Positions 43,281 to 52,307 of a DNA stretch of 60,615 nt are shown piece by piece. This DNA is from an uncultured Lysobacterales bacterium. Its GTDB lineage: Bacteria; Pseudomonadota; Gammaproteobacteria; Xanthomonadales; SZUA-36. The stretch is from positions 1 to 60,615 of the forward strand of contig CALBDB010000057.1 in assembly GCA_937927755.1 (NCBI GenBank), read 5' to 3'. Every line of letters begins with the position of its first letter. The first letter of the stretch is position 1. Position numbers and translations under genes: made by a program. Below the pieces are notes generated by a model, which ran no database searches, was not told where the DNA came from, and worked only from the letters and a program-made list of their open reading frames with translations.

Positions 43281-44524
43281 TGGCCAAATTCACGAGCAGT
43301 ATTTCAAAGGGCGCAGGCTCGTTGCTAAACTGGTTCGATGACCGCCTGCCGGTGACCAAGTTCTGGAACGCGACGATGACGGGCTACATGGCCCCCAAGA
43401 ACTTCAACTTCTGGTACTACATGGGCTCACTGGCCCTGTTGGTGCTGGTTATCCAGATTTTTTCCGGTATCCTGCTGGCGATGCATTACAAGCCATCGGC
43501 CGAAGAGGCGTTTGCATCGGTTGAATACATCATGCGTGATGTGGACTGGGGCTGGTTGATCCGCTATATGCACACAACCGGGGCTTCGTTCTTCTTTATC
43601 CTCATTTACCTGCACATGTTCCGAAGCCTGTTATACGGCTCTCACAAGGCGCCACGTGAACTGTTGTGGGTGTTTGGCATGTTCATTTACGTGGCCCTGA
43701 TGGCAGAAGCATTCCTGGGCTACATCCTGCCATGGGGACAGATGTCATACTGGGGTGCACAGGTCATCATCAACCTGTTCGGTGCGCTGCCAAAAATAGG
43801 CGAACCGTTGACGCAGTGGATACGCGGCGACTACTTTATTTCCGATGCCACCCTGAACCGCTTTTTTGCCTTGCATATCATTGCAGTGCCACTGGCCTTG
43901 CTGGGTCTCGTGCTTCTGCACTTGGTTGCCCTGCGTGAGAATGGCTCAAACAACCCCGATGGCATTGAAATCAAGAAGAACAAGGATGCCGATGGAAAAC
44001 CGCTGGACGGAATTCCGTTCCATCCGTACTACACGGTCAAAGATATTTTCGGAGTCGGAATGTTCCTGATCGTGTTCTCGTTTGTCTTGTTCCTGTGGCC
44101 CGAGGCAGGGGGGCTGTTCCTGGAGCACGATAACTTTGTTCCTGCAAATCCGCTGGTGACACCTGAGCACATCAAGCCGGTCTGGTATTTCACACCGTTC
44201 TACGCGATCCTGAAGGCTGTGCCCGACAAATTGATGGGGGTCCTGCTTATGGGTGCATCTGTTGCAATCCTGTTTTTCCTGCCGTGGATTGACCGTTCGC
44301 CGGTCAAGTCGATTCGTTACAGGGGGCTTTGGTACAAAGTGCTTTTGGCCCTGTTCACGATTGCATTTGTACGTCTTGGCCTGCTGGGCATGGCCGAAGG
44401 TACGCCGGCGCAGACCTGGGAAATGAGGGTCTGGACCCTGGTTTACTTCATGTTTTTTGTCCTGCTGTTTTTCATGAGTCCGGGCGGTAAGACGAAACCG
44501 GTACCGGATCGGGTGACTCACTGA
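43280..44524 (+). CDS. petB: Ubiquinol-cytochrome c reductase cytochrome b subunit
   Basis: A 414-residue polytopic protein with haem-ligand histidine pairs visible in LIRYMHTTGASFFFILIYLHMFR and RFFALHIIAVPLALLGLVLLHLVAL. The quinol-oxidation loop has PEW replaced by the local form EHIKPVWYFTPFYAILKAVPDK, meaning P-V-W rather than P-E-W. This is a departure from the usual PEWY motif and is worth noting; the catalytic Glu is not in its normal place. Overlaps petC by one base. Full length for a proteobacterial cytochrome b. Confidence 0.95.
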   Translation: MAKFTSSISKGAGSLLNWFDDRLPVTKFWNATMTGYMAPKNFNFWYYMGSLALLVLVIQIFSGILLAMHYKPSAEEAFASVEYIMRDVDWGWLIRYMHTTGASFFFILIYLHMFRSLLYGSHKAPRELLWVFGMFIYVALMAEAFLGYILPWGQMSYWGAQVIINLFGALPKIGEPLTQWIRGDYFISDATLNRFFALHIIAVPLALLGLVLLHLVALRENGSNNPDGIEIKKNKDADGKPLDGIPFHPYYTVKDIFGVGMFLIVFSFVLFLWPEAGGLFLEHDNFVPANPLVTPEHIKPVWYFTPFYAILKAVPDKLMGVLLMGASVAILFFLPWIDRSPVKSIRYRGLWYKVLLALFTIAFVRLGLLGMAEGTPAQTWEMRVWTLVYFMFFVLLFFMSPGGKTKPVPDRVTH

Positions 44525-45270
44525 TGAAGAAATTAGCCACAACCCTGTTTATTGCAGCATTGCTTCTGCCGTTAACCAGCCTGACGGTTTCAGCTGCAGG
44601 TGGCGCTCACGTCGAGCATTCCGGCGCCAATATCAATGACACCGCTTCATTGCAGCGCGGTGCCAAGTGGTATGTCAATTATTGCCTGGGTTGCCACACC
44701 ATCAGCTATATGCGTTATAACCGCCTGGCCGAAGACCTGGATTTGACCGAAGAAATGGTCATGGAAAACCTGGTGTTCTCGGACGCGAAATTCGGCGAGA
44801 CCATGGATATCGCCATGGATGAGGAGCAGGCAAAAGCCTGGTTTGGAAAAACCCCGCCCGATCTTTCCCTGATTGGGCGTTCGCGCGGAGTTGACTGGGT
44901 ATACTCCTATCTGCTGGGCTTCTACAAGGATGAGAATGGCGGGTGGAATAACACCTTGTTGCCCAATGCTTCGATGCCCCACATTTTGTGGCCGCTTCAG
45001 GGTATCCAGACACCGGTTTACAGGCAGGAAGCCGGCGAGGGCGGTTTCACACGTGAAGTGATCGATCATTTCAGGCTGACCACGCCCGGCACGCAATCGC
45101 CGGAGGAATATAGACAAACTGCCCGTGATATAGCGGCATTTCTTGACTATGCCGGTGAGCCGGCCAAGTTAAAACGCAAGGGTATCGGTGTATGGGTGAT
45201 ACTATTCCTTGCGTTCTTCACATTTATTGCCTACCTGTTAAAAGCAGAATACTGGCGTGATGTTCATTAA
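44524..45270 (+). CDS. petC: Ubiquinol-cytochrome c reductase cytochrome c1 subunit
   Basis: A 248-residue cytochrome c1. The signal peptide is LATTLFIAALLLPLTSLTVSA. The haem motif is YCLGCHTISYMRYNRLAEDL (CXXCH then the c1 hallmark). A distal Met ligand is probably in LPNASMPHILW. One C-terminal membrane helix (VWVILFLAFFTFIAYLLKAEYW) anchors it. It completes the bc1 complex and precedes sspA by 51 bp. Confidence 0.96.
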   Translation: MKKLATTLFIAALLLPLTSLTVSAAGGAHVEHSGANINDTASLQRGAKWYVNYCLGCHTISYMRYNRLAEDLDLTEEMVMENLVFSDAKFGETMDIAMDEEQAKAWFGKTPPDLSLIGRSRGVDWVYSYLLGFYKDENGGWNNTLLPNASMPHILWPLQGIQTPVYRQEAGEGGFTREVIDHFRLTTPGTQSPEEYRQTARDIAAFLDYAGEPAKLKRKGIGVWVILFLAFFTFIAYLLKAEYWRDVH

Positions 45271-45324
45271 TTCAGAATCAAAGGCAGGAATCTGTCCGTT
45301 AATCATGCCAACAGGAGAAATTTG

Positions 45325-45963
45325 GTGACAGCAGCACTTAAAGGCCGATCTACAATGGCGCTCTACTCTTCAGACCATGACATCCATTGTCACAGGGTAC
45401 GCTTTGTTTTGGCAGAAAAAGGTATCAATGTCGAGATAATCGATGTGACCAATGACGAATCGGCCGCGGCTGATCTTGCTGAGTTGAATCCATACAACGA
45501 GGCGCCGACACTGGTCGACCGTGACCTGTTGTTGCACAACGCCGGCGTGATCAACGATTACCTGGATGAACGCTACCCGCACCCGCCTTTGATGCCGGTT
45601 GACCCGGTTTCACGTGCGCGTTTGCGTCTTGTTCACCACCGTGTCATTCGCGACTGGTACCCGTTGGCCAGGGAAATAGAAAATGCGACCGGCAAGAAAG
45701 CAGACAAACCACGTCAGCAATTGAAAGAGAGCATTATTGCGGCCAATGACCTGTTCAAACACTCCGAGTTCATGCTGGGTGACGAGCTGAGCCTGGTTGA
45801 CTGCACACTGGCGCCCCTTTTCTGGCGTCTACCAGTCTATGGTATCGATCTCGGCAAGCCGGGCGCGTCTGTACAGGCCTATATTCAGCGCCTGATTTCG
45901 CGCACTTCGTTCAAGGCCAGCCTGACACGTGCTGAGCGTGAAATGGTACTGAATGCAGCGTGA
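45325..45963 (+). CDS. sspA: Stringent starvation protein A
   Basis: About 212 residues from GTG 45325, which has AGGAG at seven bases; an ATG at 45355 (MALYSSDHDIHCHRVRFVL) is also plausible. GST-fold transcription factor that binds RNA polymerase under starvation. Conserved parts: DIHCHRVRFVLAEKGI, LNPYNEAPTLVDRDLLL, YLDERYPHPPLMPVDP. The order petABC-sspAB is standard in gammaproteobacteria. Confidence 0.93.
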   Translation: MTAALKGRSTMALYSSDHDIHCHRVRFVLAEKGINVEIIDVTNDESAAADLAELNPYNEAPTLVDRDLLLHNAGVINDYLDERYPHPPLMPVDPVSRARLRLVHHRVIRDWYPLAREIENATGKKADKPRQQLKESIIAANDLFKHSEFMLGDELSLVDCTLAPLFWRLPVYGIDLGKPGASVQAYIQRLISRTSFKASLTRAEREMVLNAA

Positions 45964-45992
45964 GTGGCGTAATCCGTTAACGAGGTGAATTG

Positions 45993-46391
45993 ATGAGTTC
46001 CACGCCGGAGGGCATGACCAGCAATAGACCTTACCTGCTTCGAGCCTTGTACGAATGGATCACGGATAACGATTTGACCCCGCATGTGCTTGTCGACGCC
46101 GAAATCAACGGCGTGGACGTGCCGGACCATGCCATCCAGAAGGGCAAAGTGGTTCTGAATATCGCCAGCAGCGCAACGGAACACCTGGCGATGGCTAATG
46201 AAGCCATCAGTTTCAAGGCCAGGTTTTCAGGCAAACCCTACCAAATCTGCGTACCGATGAATGCGGTCATAGCAATATACGCACGTGAAAACGGACAGGG
46301 CATGATGTTCGCCCAGAATGAACCAACCCCACCCCCCGTAGATGGTTCTGATGATCCGCCGCCACGTTCGCACCTGAAAGTCATCAAATAA
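45993..46391 (+). CDS. sspB: ClpXP adaptor SspB
   Basis: A 132-residue adaptor that delivers ssrA-tagged proteins to ClpXP. RPYLLRALYEWITDNDLTPH, the core YPV-like VLNIASSATEHLAM, and FSGKPYQICVPMNAVIAIYARENG are typical. An acidic/proline linker leads to a C-terminal ClpX-docking tail (RSHLKVIK). ATG 45993 has GAGGTG upstream; TTG 45990 overlaps it and is less likely. Confidence 0.94.
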   Translation: MSSTPEGMTSNRPYLLRALYEWITDNDLTPHVLVDAEINGVDVPDHAIQKGKVVLNIASSATEHLAMANEAISFKARFSGKPYQICVPMNAVIAIYARENGQGMMFAQNEPTPPPVDGSDDPPPRSHLKVIK

Positions 46392-46397
46392 GAGAGA

Positions 46398-46727
46398 TCA
46401 CCGCCCCCACAATTTCTCAATCAGGCGGCCCTCTTCCATATCAAGAGTCACGGTCAGGGATGCGGGAAAACCCAGCGTGGCAACACCGTGTCTGCGCACA
46501 GCACCGTTGGTTGCGAACTCGAAACCATAATTGACCAGGATACGCGGACTCGATTTCTCACGGCTCCATGTTATTGAACTGAGCGAGACCGTGTCATCCA
46601 GCAGCTGCAAGCCGTTATTGCTGCATACCTGGTGCGCCGCCTTGCGGGCTTTTTGCCTGCCCTGCATCAGTTGCCACCAGGCGACCATGGAGCCCGTGAT
46701 GAGCAGGAATATAAACAGTTCGATCAT
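46398..46727 (-). CDS. DUF3301 membrane-anchored protein
   Basis: A 109-residue protein starting at ATG 46727, overlapping the Smr gene stop by four bases. It has one N-terminal membrane helix (MIELFIFLLITGSMVAWW) and a short domain with LLDDTVSLSSITW and NYGFEFATNGAVRRHG, which matches the DUF3301 pattern. Function unknown. A longer frame to 46892 lies within the Smr gene. It is convergent with sspB. Confidence 0.8.
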   Translation of the reverse strand: MIELFIFLLITGSMVAWWQLMQGRQKARKAAHQVCSNNGLQLLDDTVSLSSITWSREKSSPRILVNYGFEFATNGAVRRHGVATLGFPASLTVTLDMEEGRLIEKLWGR

Positions 46728-47263
46728 AATGATCTCAACAATACATCTACGGCGCCACTGCCCCCGTTGGCTGGTTTGCATTCGGTGAACGCCAGCACCA
46801 TTGGGTGGTCGCGAAGAACCTGGCGGGTCATCACCTTTAAGCGAGGTCCGCTTTCTGAACGCAGGCCCTTTCCATGTATGACCCTGACACACTCGAGTTT
46901 AGCCTTTTGCGTGTCTTTTATGAATGTAAGCAGTGCCTTGTGAGCAGTTTCCATGGTCATGCTGTGCAGGTCCAGTTGATCGGCAACAGGGAACTGGCCC
47001 CGTTTTAGCTTCTGTACGATCTTTTTCTGGACACCATTTTTGCGGTGTGTAGCGCCATCGTCCGCGTCAATGTGTGTCCGTTCATTAACTGCTGGAAGAA
47101 CATCATGCCCGGTCTCCAAATCGCCCGTACGACCGGTCTTGCGCTTCAGGGTTCGCGGTGCCTTTGATTCTGTCCGGGCCTGCGCTTTGAGCGGTACGAC
47201 ATCGCCCATCTGCTGCCGGAACAATTGCTCATCCGATAGCTGGTTTTTTGTTTTTTTAATCAC
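46724..47263 (-). CDS. smrA: Smr domain protein
   Basis: A 179-residue protein. The N-terminal half is basic and of low complexity. The C-terminal Smr domain has QLDLHSMTMETAHKALLTFI (LDLH motif) and VRVIHGKGLRSESG (HGKG). The Smr fold nicks DNA or RNA and is found in MutS2 and ribosome-rescue nucleases; SmrA/SmrB-type proteins of this size are known in gammaproteobacteria. Whether this one is SmrA or SmrB is not certain. It is divergent from surE. Confidence 0.85.
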   Translation of the reverse strand: MIKKTKNQLSDEQLFRQQMGDVVPLKAQARTESKAPRTLKRKTGRTGDLETGHDVLPAVNERTHIDADDGATHRKNGVQKKIVQKLKRGQFPVADQLDLHSMTMETAHKALLTFIKDTQKAKLECVRVIHGKGLRSESGPRLKVMTRQVLRDHPMVLAFTECKPANGGSGAVDVLLRSL

Positions 47264-47410
47264 GATTTACCCATTTGCGCGTTTCGGAAGCCGAATTAAG
47301 TCCGTACAATATCATCAAGAGCCCCTGAGTAGGCCCTGACAAACATACCTGCGGATGGCGGGTGGGATTTTCAACAAGTACCGGATAGCTAACAGACGCT
47401 GACTCCCCGA

Positions 47411-48199
47411 ATGGAAATACTGATAAGCAATGATGATGGCATTGATGCCTCGGGTATCCGTGTGCTGGCCGATAGTATGCGGGGCCTCGGTTCTGTGACC
47501 ATTGTTGCGCCGGACAAGAACCGTAGCGGTGCAAGCAACTCCCTGACCCTGGATGCACCGATTCGTATAAAGGAAATGGGTGAGGGGGTGTTCCGGGTTT
47601 CCGGCACGCCCACCGATTGCGTACACGTGGCATTGACCGGGTTGCTGGATCAGGATCCGGATCTAGTCGTGTCCGGTATCAACTCCGGGGCCAACCTGGG
47701 TGATGATGTCATTTATTCCGGTACGGTCGCAGCGGCAATGGAAGGGCGGTTTCTCGGTTTTCCGGCAGTGGCCCTGTCACTGGTGCTTGAGGAAAGCTCG
47801 GAGTACCGGCATTTCGATACAGCGGGTGAAGCTGCGATTCGGCTGGTCAAGCAATTACAGCAGGATCCTCTGCCCGCCGATACCATACTGAATGTCAATG
47901 TCCCGAATTGTCCCTGGTCAGAGATCAGGGGCTTTGAAGTGACACGCCTGGGACACCGCCACCGCGCTGAGCCGGTGGTCAAGACCACCGATCCGCGTGG
48001 CCGTGAAATGTACTGGATAGGACCGGCAGGGGCGGAACAGGACGCCGGGCCGGGTACGGACTTTGATGCAATCAGGCGCAAATACATATCGGTAACGCCG
48101 ATCCATGTTGATCTGACCCGCTACCAGGCACTGGACCAGGTGGCTGGCTGGGTGACTGCAATCAGTATCGGCACGGCGCAGGAAAAAGATTCCCGATGA
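47411..48199 (+). CDS. surE: 5'/3'-nucleotidase SurE
   Basis: A 262-residue metal-dependent nucleotidase. [17 protein letters not shown] carries the Asp-Asp metal ligands. [15 protein letters not shown] and the asparagine in [22 protein letters not shown] are also conserved. First gene of the stationary-phase survival cluster surE-pcm-nlpD-rpoS. Its stop overlaps pcm by four bases. Confidence 0.96.
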   Translation: MEILISNDDGIDASGIRVLADSMRGLGSVTIVAPDKNRSGASNSLTLDAPIRIKEMGEGVFRVSGTPTDCVHVALTGLLDQDPDLVVSGINSGANLGDDVIYSGTVAAAMEGRFLGFPAVALSLVLEESSEYRHFDTAGEAAIRLVKQLQQDPLPADTILNVNVPNCPWSEIRGFEVTRLGHRHRAEPVVKTTDPRGREMYWIGPAGAEQDAGPGTDFDAIRRKYISVTPIHVDLTRYQALDQVAGWVTAISIGTAQEKDSR

Positions 48200-48873
48200 T
48201 ACATAAAAGCAAACTTCGCTCGGAGAACCGTGGCATCGGTATGACCTCTCAAGGTACGCGCGACCGTCTCGTCCAGACGCTGAGAAAGGAGGGCATAAAG
48301 GACGAGCGGGTACTGAAAGCCATCACCCAGGTACCCCGTCACGAATTTGTCGACGAGGCCCTGTCGAGCCGCGCCTATGAGAATACCGCCCTGCCGATCG
48401 GTTTGAGCCAGACCATTTCGCAACCCTGGATTGTTGCCCGCATGACCGAAGCCCTGCTCGATAATGGTAATCCGAAGAAAGTCCTTGAGGTGGGTACCGG
48501 TTCCGGTTACCAGGCCGCGGTTCTATCGCACCTGGTACCAAAGGTATTTACGGTTGAACGTATAGACGAGTTACTGAAACTTGCCCGCCGGAGATTTCAC
48601 CGCCTGCGCTTGCACAATATTTATGTGCGTTATGCAGACGGCCATCTTGGCTGGCCCAGCCAGGCGCCGTTTGACGGCATCATGGTTACCGCGGCAGCGC
48701 AATCAGTCCCACGGGAATTGTTGGAACAGCTTGCAGTAGGCGGCTTGCTGGTGCTTCCACTGGAGAAAAATGGCCAGCAAAGACTAATCTCAATCCGTCG
48801 AACCGAGGACGATTTTGAAGAGTTGGATCTTGGCGGTGTTGTTTTTGTACCCCTGCTCAGCGGTCTCGCCTAG
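48196..48873 (+). CDS. pcm: Protein-L-isoaspartate O-methyltransferase
   Basis: Up to 225 residues from ATG 48196 (overlap ATGA with surE), or 210 from ATG 48241, which fits the E. coli N-terminus better. It repairs isoaspartyl damage with SAM. Motifs: [37 protein letters not shown] (SAM-binding), and [21 protein letters not shown]. Typical of the cluster. Confidence 0.95.
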   Translation: MIHKSKLRSENRGIGMTSQGTRDRLVQTLRKEGIKDERVLKAITQVPRHEFVDEALSSRAYENTALPIGLSQTISQPWIVARMTEALLDNGNPKKVLEVGTGSGYQAAVLSHLVPKVFTVERIDELLKLARRRFHRLRLHNIYVRYADGHLGWPSQAPFDGIMVTAAAQSVPRELLEQLAVGGLLVLPLEKNGQQRLISIRRTEDDFEELDLGGVVFVPLLSGLA

Positions 48874-48896
48874 ATGGCTTAACCAAAGGATACCGA

Positions 48897-49478
48897 ATGT
48901 TCCAACGTCTGTATGACCGGGTTATCGAATTATCCGCCCATCGCCGGGCGCCAGCATACCTGTCGGCGCTGAGCTTTACCGAATCCAGCTTTTTTCCGAT
49001 CCCCCCGGATGTCATGCTGGCGCCCATGTGCCTGGCCAGACCGTCGAAAGGCTGGCAATACGCAGCATTGTGCACACTGTTTTCGGTCATCGGCGGCATG
49101 GCCGGCTATTTAATCGGTAGCCTGGCATTCGAATGGATCGAACCCTGGTTGATGGGCTCCCGCTATGCCGGGGCATTCAAGAGCGCCGTTGCCGCATTTG
49201 AAAGCTGGGGCTTTTGGTATATCTTGCTGGCCGGGTTTACGCCCATACCTTACAAGGTGTTTACCATCAGCGCGGGTGTTGTCGGTATGCCGTTCCTCGC
49301 GTTTATGGGGGGGTCGATTGTTGGCAGGGGCGGGCGGTTTTTCCTGGTAGCAGCACTGATCCAGCTTGGTGGTGAAAATCTGGCGAGTCGTTTACGGAAG
49401 TATATCGACTTTATTGGCTGGGTGACGATTGTACTGGCGGCTATCGTGTTCGCCTTTATGAAGTTGAGCGGGTCGTAA
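48897..49478 (+). CDS. YqaA/DedA-type membrane protein
   Basis: A 193-residue SNARE-associated/DedA family protein of the YqaA type. Four membrane segments are visible. FTESSFFPIPPDVMLAPMCLA and LAGFTPIPYKVFTISAGV carry the prolines and charged residues of the re-entrant loops. YqaA is often inserted between pcm and nlpD in this cluster. DedA proteins function in lipid-carrier recycling or membrane homeostasis; this subfamily is not settled. Confidence 0.88.
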   Translation: MFQRLYDRVIELSAHRRAPAYLSALSFTESSFFPIPPDVMLAPMCLARPSKGWQYAALCTLFSVIGGMAGYLIGSLAFEWIEPWLMGSRYAGAFKSAVAAFESWGFWYILLAGFTPIPYKVFTISAGVVGMPFLAFMGGSIVGRGGRFFLVAALIQLGGENLASRLRKYIDFIGWVTIVLAAIVFAFMKLSGS

Positions 49479-49480
49479 CA

Positions 49481-50347
49481 ATGACACACTGCCAGATTTC
49501 AATGAGTCCCGTTAATTGCCTTACAGGAGGGTTGCTGGCTATCGCGTGCCTGTTGGGATTGGCGGCCTGTGGTTATCATCCCCCCGCCCCGGTGGAGGAG
49601 CAATCCAACGCCAAGGTCGAACGTCAGTTGAATCCCGATGGCTCCTATTTTGTCGCATCTGGGGATACGCTTTATGCAATCGCATTTGGTCAAGGCCTGG
49701 ATGTGCGGGATGTGGCCAGGTGGAATGAAATCTCCAGTCCATACACGATTTACCCCGGTCAGAAGCTGAGGCTTTCGGCCCCACCTGAGCGCAGTCGCAG
49801 CACCGGGCAATCCGGGGTGAAGATAGCCACGGTGAAATCCCCGGCGCAAACGAGAACCAAGACAATCAATGAAGCTCCGGCAAAAACACAACCTGTTTCA
49901 AAGCCGGTTACCAGTTCCGCTGCCCACAAGAAGACCACGGCGCCAACGAAACCCTCGCCAGGCAGTAGCGCGGATCCGGGCAGTTGGAAATGGCCAACCG
50001 ACGGGCCTCTCCTGAGGACCTATGCAGCGGATGATCCGGCGAGGAACGGACTAGATATTGTTGGCAAGGAAGGTCAGCCGATCATCGCCACGGCCGCGGG
50101 GCAGGTGGTTTACAGTGGTAATGGCCTGATTGGTTATGGCGAGTTGATAATCATCAAGCATAGTGAAAAAATGCTCAGCGCTTATGCCCACAACAAGGTA
50201 CGTCTCGTGAAAGAAGGTGATCAGGTTTCGTCTGGTCAGAAAATCGCTGAAATGGGCCGGAATACTGAAAACAAGCAGTTGCTGCATTTTGAGATACGTT
50301 CGCGCGGCAAGCCTGTCAACCCGTTGAATTATCTTCCCAAAAAATAG
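49481..50347 (+). CDS. nlpD: Lipoprotein NlpD, amidase activator
   Basis: A 288-residue lipoprotein. The lipobox is LGLAAC with Cys30. A LysM domain (GDTLYAIAFGQGLDVRDVARWN) is followed by a Pro/Thr/Lys linker and a LytM (M23) domain. The LytM zinc motifs are degenerate: HxxxD has become N-G-L-D and HxH has become L-L-H, so it cannot be a peptidase and, like E. coli NlpD, is expected to activate an amidase at the septum. rpoS follows 197 bp downstream; in E. coli the main rpoS promoter lies within nlpD. Confidence 0.94.
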   Translation: MTHCQISMSPVNCLTGGLLAIACLLGLAACGYHPPAPVEEQSNAKVERQLNPDGSYFVASGDTLYAIAFGQGLDVRDVARWNEISSPYTIYPGQKLRLSAPPERSRSTGQSGVKIATVKSPAQTRTKTINEAPAKTQPVSKPVTSSAAHKKTTAPTKPSPGSSADPGSWKWPTDGPLLRTYAADDPARNGLDIVGKEGQPIIATAAGQVVYSGNGLIGYGELIIIKHSEKMLSAYAHNKVRLVKEGDQVSSGQKIAEMGRNTENKQLLHFEIRSRGKPVNPLNYLPKK

Positions 50348-50418
50348 TACACCAACTTTTTTCACGCTATTCAGTAGTTGAATTAACAAGGGATTACAAC
50401 GCTTTAGGGTTGTGACTT

Positions 50419-50447
50419 TTGTCAAGTAATGTGATAGTTTGATTATT
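50419..50447 (+). promoter_or_regulatory. Possible promoter of rpoS
   Basis: TTGTCA (50419-50424) and ATTATT (50442-50447) with a 17-bp spacer lie about 97 bp before the rpoS ATG. The -35 is good and the -10 poor. Other promoters inside nlpD are likely by analogy. Confidence 0.3.
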
Positions 50448-50543
50448 CGACTCTGAGGTAAGACCCGGCCATTTTAGTGGCGAGGCTGGGTATTTAGCAG
50501 GGTGGGATTGGTCTCTTACGGGGTCGAGTAGCAAGGTTGGGGG

Positions 50544-51500
50544 ATGGCAATGGGGATCGGAAAAAAAAAGAACGGAAAAGATAGTCTAGGGAAACCGAAG
50601 GGCCGGAATGCCAAGACCGACCTCAAGTTTGCTCAAGCTGAAAACGCCAAAATCCAGCGGCAAAAGGTACACCATGGTGACGTCACCCGAATCTACCTGA
50701 GCGAAATTGGCCGCGCCAAACTGTTGACCGCGGACGAAGAAAAATCACTCTCAAGGGCAGCCCATGGCGGATGCATGGCGAGTCGTCAGCGCATGATCGA
50801 ATGCAACCTGCGGTTGGTGGTTAAGGTGGCCCGTTCTTATATAAATCGCGGTTTGCCTTTGCTGGACCTGATCGAGGAAGGCAATCTGGGCCTGATTCGC
50901 GCAGTTGAAAAATTTGATCCGGAAAAAGGTTTCCGCTTTTCCACCTATGCAACCTGGTGGATCCGGCAGTCGGTTGAGCGCTCCATCATGAACCAGTGCC
51001 GGACGGTCAGGTTGCCGATACACGTGATTCGCGAGCTGACCAGTTATCTGAAAACAACACGTGAACTGGAACAGCAGCTGGGTCGCAGGCCTGCAATTGA
51101 AGAAGTTGCGAATAAACTGGATAAGCCCAGTGAAGCCGTCCATACCCTGTTCGTCTTTAATGAGCCAACGGCATCAACCGATACCTCGCCCGGCGATGGC
51201 AATATGTCGGTTCTGGATTCCATCGCCGATGAGCAGGGCCATACGCCTGAAAGAGAATATGCTGAGCAGGCGGCAGGAGAATTGTTGGTTCATTGGCTGG
51301 ACCTGTTGCCGAGGCAACAGCGTGTCGTTGTTGAGCACCGCTTTGGCCTTCATGGCAAGGGCCGTTTGACCCTGGAGGAAGTCGGTCAATTGCTTGGTGT
51401 CACCAGGGAAAGGGTCCGGCAGGTTCAACTCGCGGCATTGACGCGTCTGCGGGAGATTTCCCGTCGTGAAGGTGTCGTGGAAACCCCGTTTATGAAGTGA
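50544..51500 (+). CDS. rpoS: RNA polymerase sigma factor RpoS
   Basis: A 318-residue group 2 sigma factor. An N-terminal basic segment is followed by region 1.2 ([16 protein letters not shown]), region 2 ([39 protein letters not shown]), region 3 ([14 protein letters not shown]) and region 4 ([18 protein letters not shown]). Location after nlpD confirms RpoS rather than RpoD or RpoH. AAGG lies seven bases before the ATG. It controls stationary-phase and general stress genes. Its 3' end overlaps the convergent DUF498 gene by 11 bp. Confidence 0.96.
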   Translation: MAMGIGKKKNGKDSLGKPKGRNAKTDLKFAQAENAKIQRQKVHHGDVTRIYLSEIGRAKLLTADEEKSLSRAAHGGCMASRQRMIECNLRLVVKVARSYINRGLPLLDLIEEGNLGLIRAVEKFDPEKGFRFSTYATWWIRQSVERSIMNQCRTVRLPIHVIRELTSYLKTTRELEQQLGRRPAIEEVANKLDKPSEAVHTLFVFNEPTASTDTSPGDGNMSVLDSIADEQGHTPEREYAEQAAGELLVHWLDLLPRQQRVVVEHRFGLHGKGRLTLEEVGQLLGVTRERVRQVQLAALTRLREISRREGVVETPFMK

Positions 51501-51867
51501 CGGGTATCAGGGCCGCAACCACTTCGCGTCCCTCGGAGGCCAGCACATTGAATGTCCGGCAGGCCGCATCGGTGTTCATAACTTCAAAACCCATCATACG
51601 ACGAAAGAAATGTAACTGGATGGCCGGCGGCAGGAAAACCTGGGTCGCACCGGTGCCGATCAGGATAATTTCCGGTTGCAGGTCAAAGACAGGCTGGAGG
51701 TTTGTTTCATTGATATCGTCAACGGATTCCACATTCCATTCCGGAATAATCCGCTGACCGGAAATAATAAATGGAAGCTTGTAATAATCCTCGTTGATAC
51801 GGATACCCTGTTCCGACACCGAACGGATAAAAAAATGGTCTTGAGGTACTTCGAGATGAAATTCCAT
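51490..51867 (-). CDS. Mth938-like (DUF498) protein
   Basis: A 125-residue protein from the ATG at 51867 ([12 protein letters not shown]). [27 protein letters not shown] and [26 protein letters not shown] are the family marks. The family includes the mitochondrial complex I assembly factor NDUFAF3; bacterial members are of unknown function. It follows yhbY by one base on the same strand and overlaps rpoS tail to tail. Confidence 0.88.
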   Translation of the reverse strand: MEFHLEVPQDHFFIRSVSEQGIRINEDYYKLPFIISGQRIIPEWNVESVDDINETNLQPVFDLQPEIILIGTGATQVFLPPAIQLHFFRRMMGFEVMNTDAACRTFNVLASEGREVVAALIPVTS

Positions 51868-51868
51868 A

Positions 51869-52162
51869 CTACTTGCCCGGATCAATAACCGGCTTTTCAG
51901 GATGTTTCTTGTAAAAGCAGGCTACCTGGCCAATCGATTGCACCAGTTCTGCCCCTGATTGCTCCGCAATATTCTCTGCCCAGGTTTTGCGCAATTTACG
52001 ATCGGACCTGAGTTTGACCTTGATAAGTTCATGGTCATAAAGCGCACGTTCGATTTCAGCCATCACTGATTCACTCAGGCCTTTATCGGCGACGGTTACC
52101 AGTGGTTTCAAGTGATGGGCCCTGGCGCGCAGATATTTCTTCTGCGATGCTTTTAATGGCAT
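51869..52162 (-). CDS. yhbY: RNA-binding CRM-domain protein YhbY
   Basis: A 97-residue CRM-domain protein that associates with pre-50S ribosomal particles. KASQKKYLRARAHHLKPLVTV near the start, GLSESVMAEIERALYDHELIKVKL and the C-terminal GQVACFYKKHPEKPVI are typical. The start is ATG 52162 (MPLKASQKKY). It is divergent from rlmE, another 50S maturation factor, in the usual gammaproteobacterial order. The intervening 145 bp contain a palindromic repeat element. Confidence 0.93.
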   Translation of the reverse strand: MPLKASQKKYLRARAHHLKPLVTVADKGLSESVMAEIERALYDHELIKVKLRSDRKLRKTWAENIAEQSGAELVQSIGQVACFYKKHPEKPVIDPGK

Positions 52163-52208
52163 CTGATTGTTCCCGTTATGGCAAACTACCATTTTAACAC
52201 CTTTAAAT

Positions 52209-52294
52209 GGGGTCAGAGTAAAGTGCCAGAGTAAACGGTCATGCGAAAGCGTAAGTCACTACGTAAGTCTACTCTGGCACTTTACTCTGACCCC
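52209..52294. repeat. REPIN/MITE-like element with perfect 25-bp inverted repeats
   Basis: Bases 52209-52233 (beginning GGGGTCAGAGTAAAGTGCC) and 52270-52294 (ending GGCACTTTACTCTGACCCC) are perfect inverted repeats of 25 bp around a 36-bp centre. The centre has two direct copies of CGTAAGTC. Elements with GGGTCAGAGTAAA-type ends are common in gammaproteobacterial genomes and are associated with REP-type Y1 transposases. No transposase is present here and no target duplication is clear. It sits 13 bp before rlmE. Confidence 0.8.
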
Positions 52295-52307
52295 AATTGG
52301 AGTGCGT

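Noticed and set aside
49481-50347. Active M23 endopeptidase
   Set aside because: The first histidine of HxxxD and the first of HxH are replaced, as in NlpD-type activators.
52209-52294. CRISPR repeat pair
   Set aside because: The two arms are inverted rather than direct repeats, there is one unit only, and no cas gene is near.
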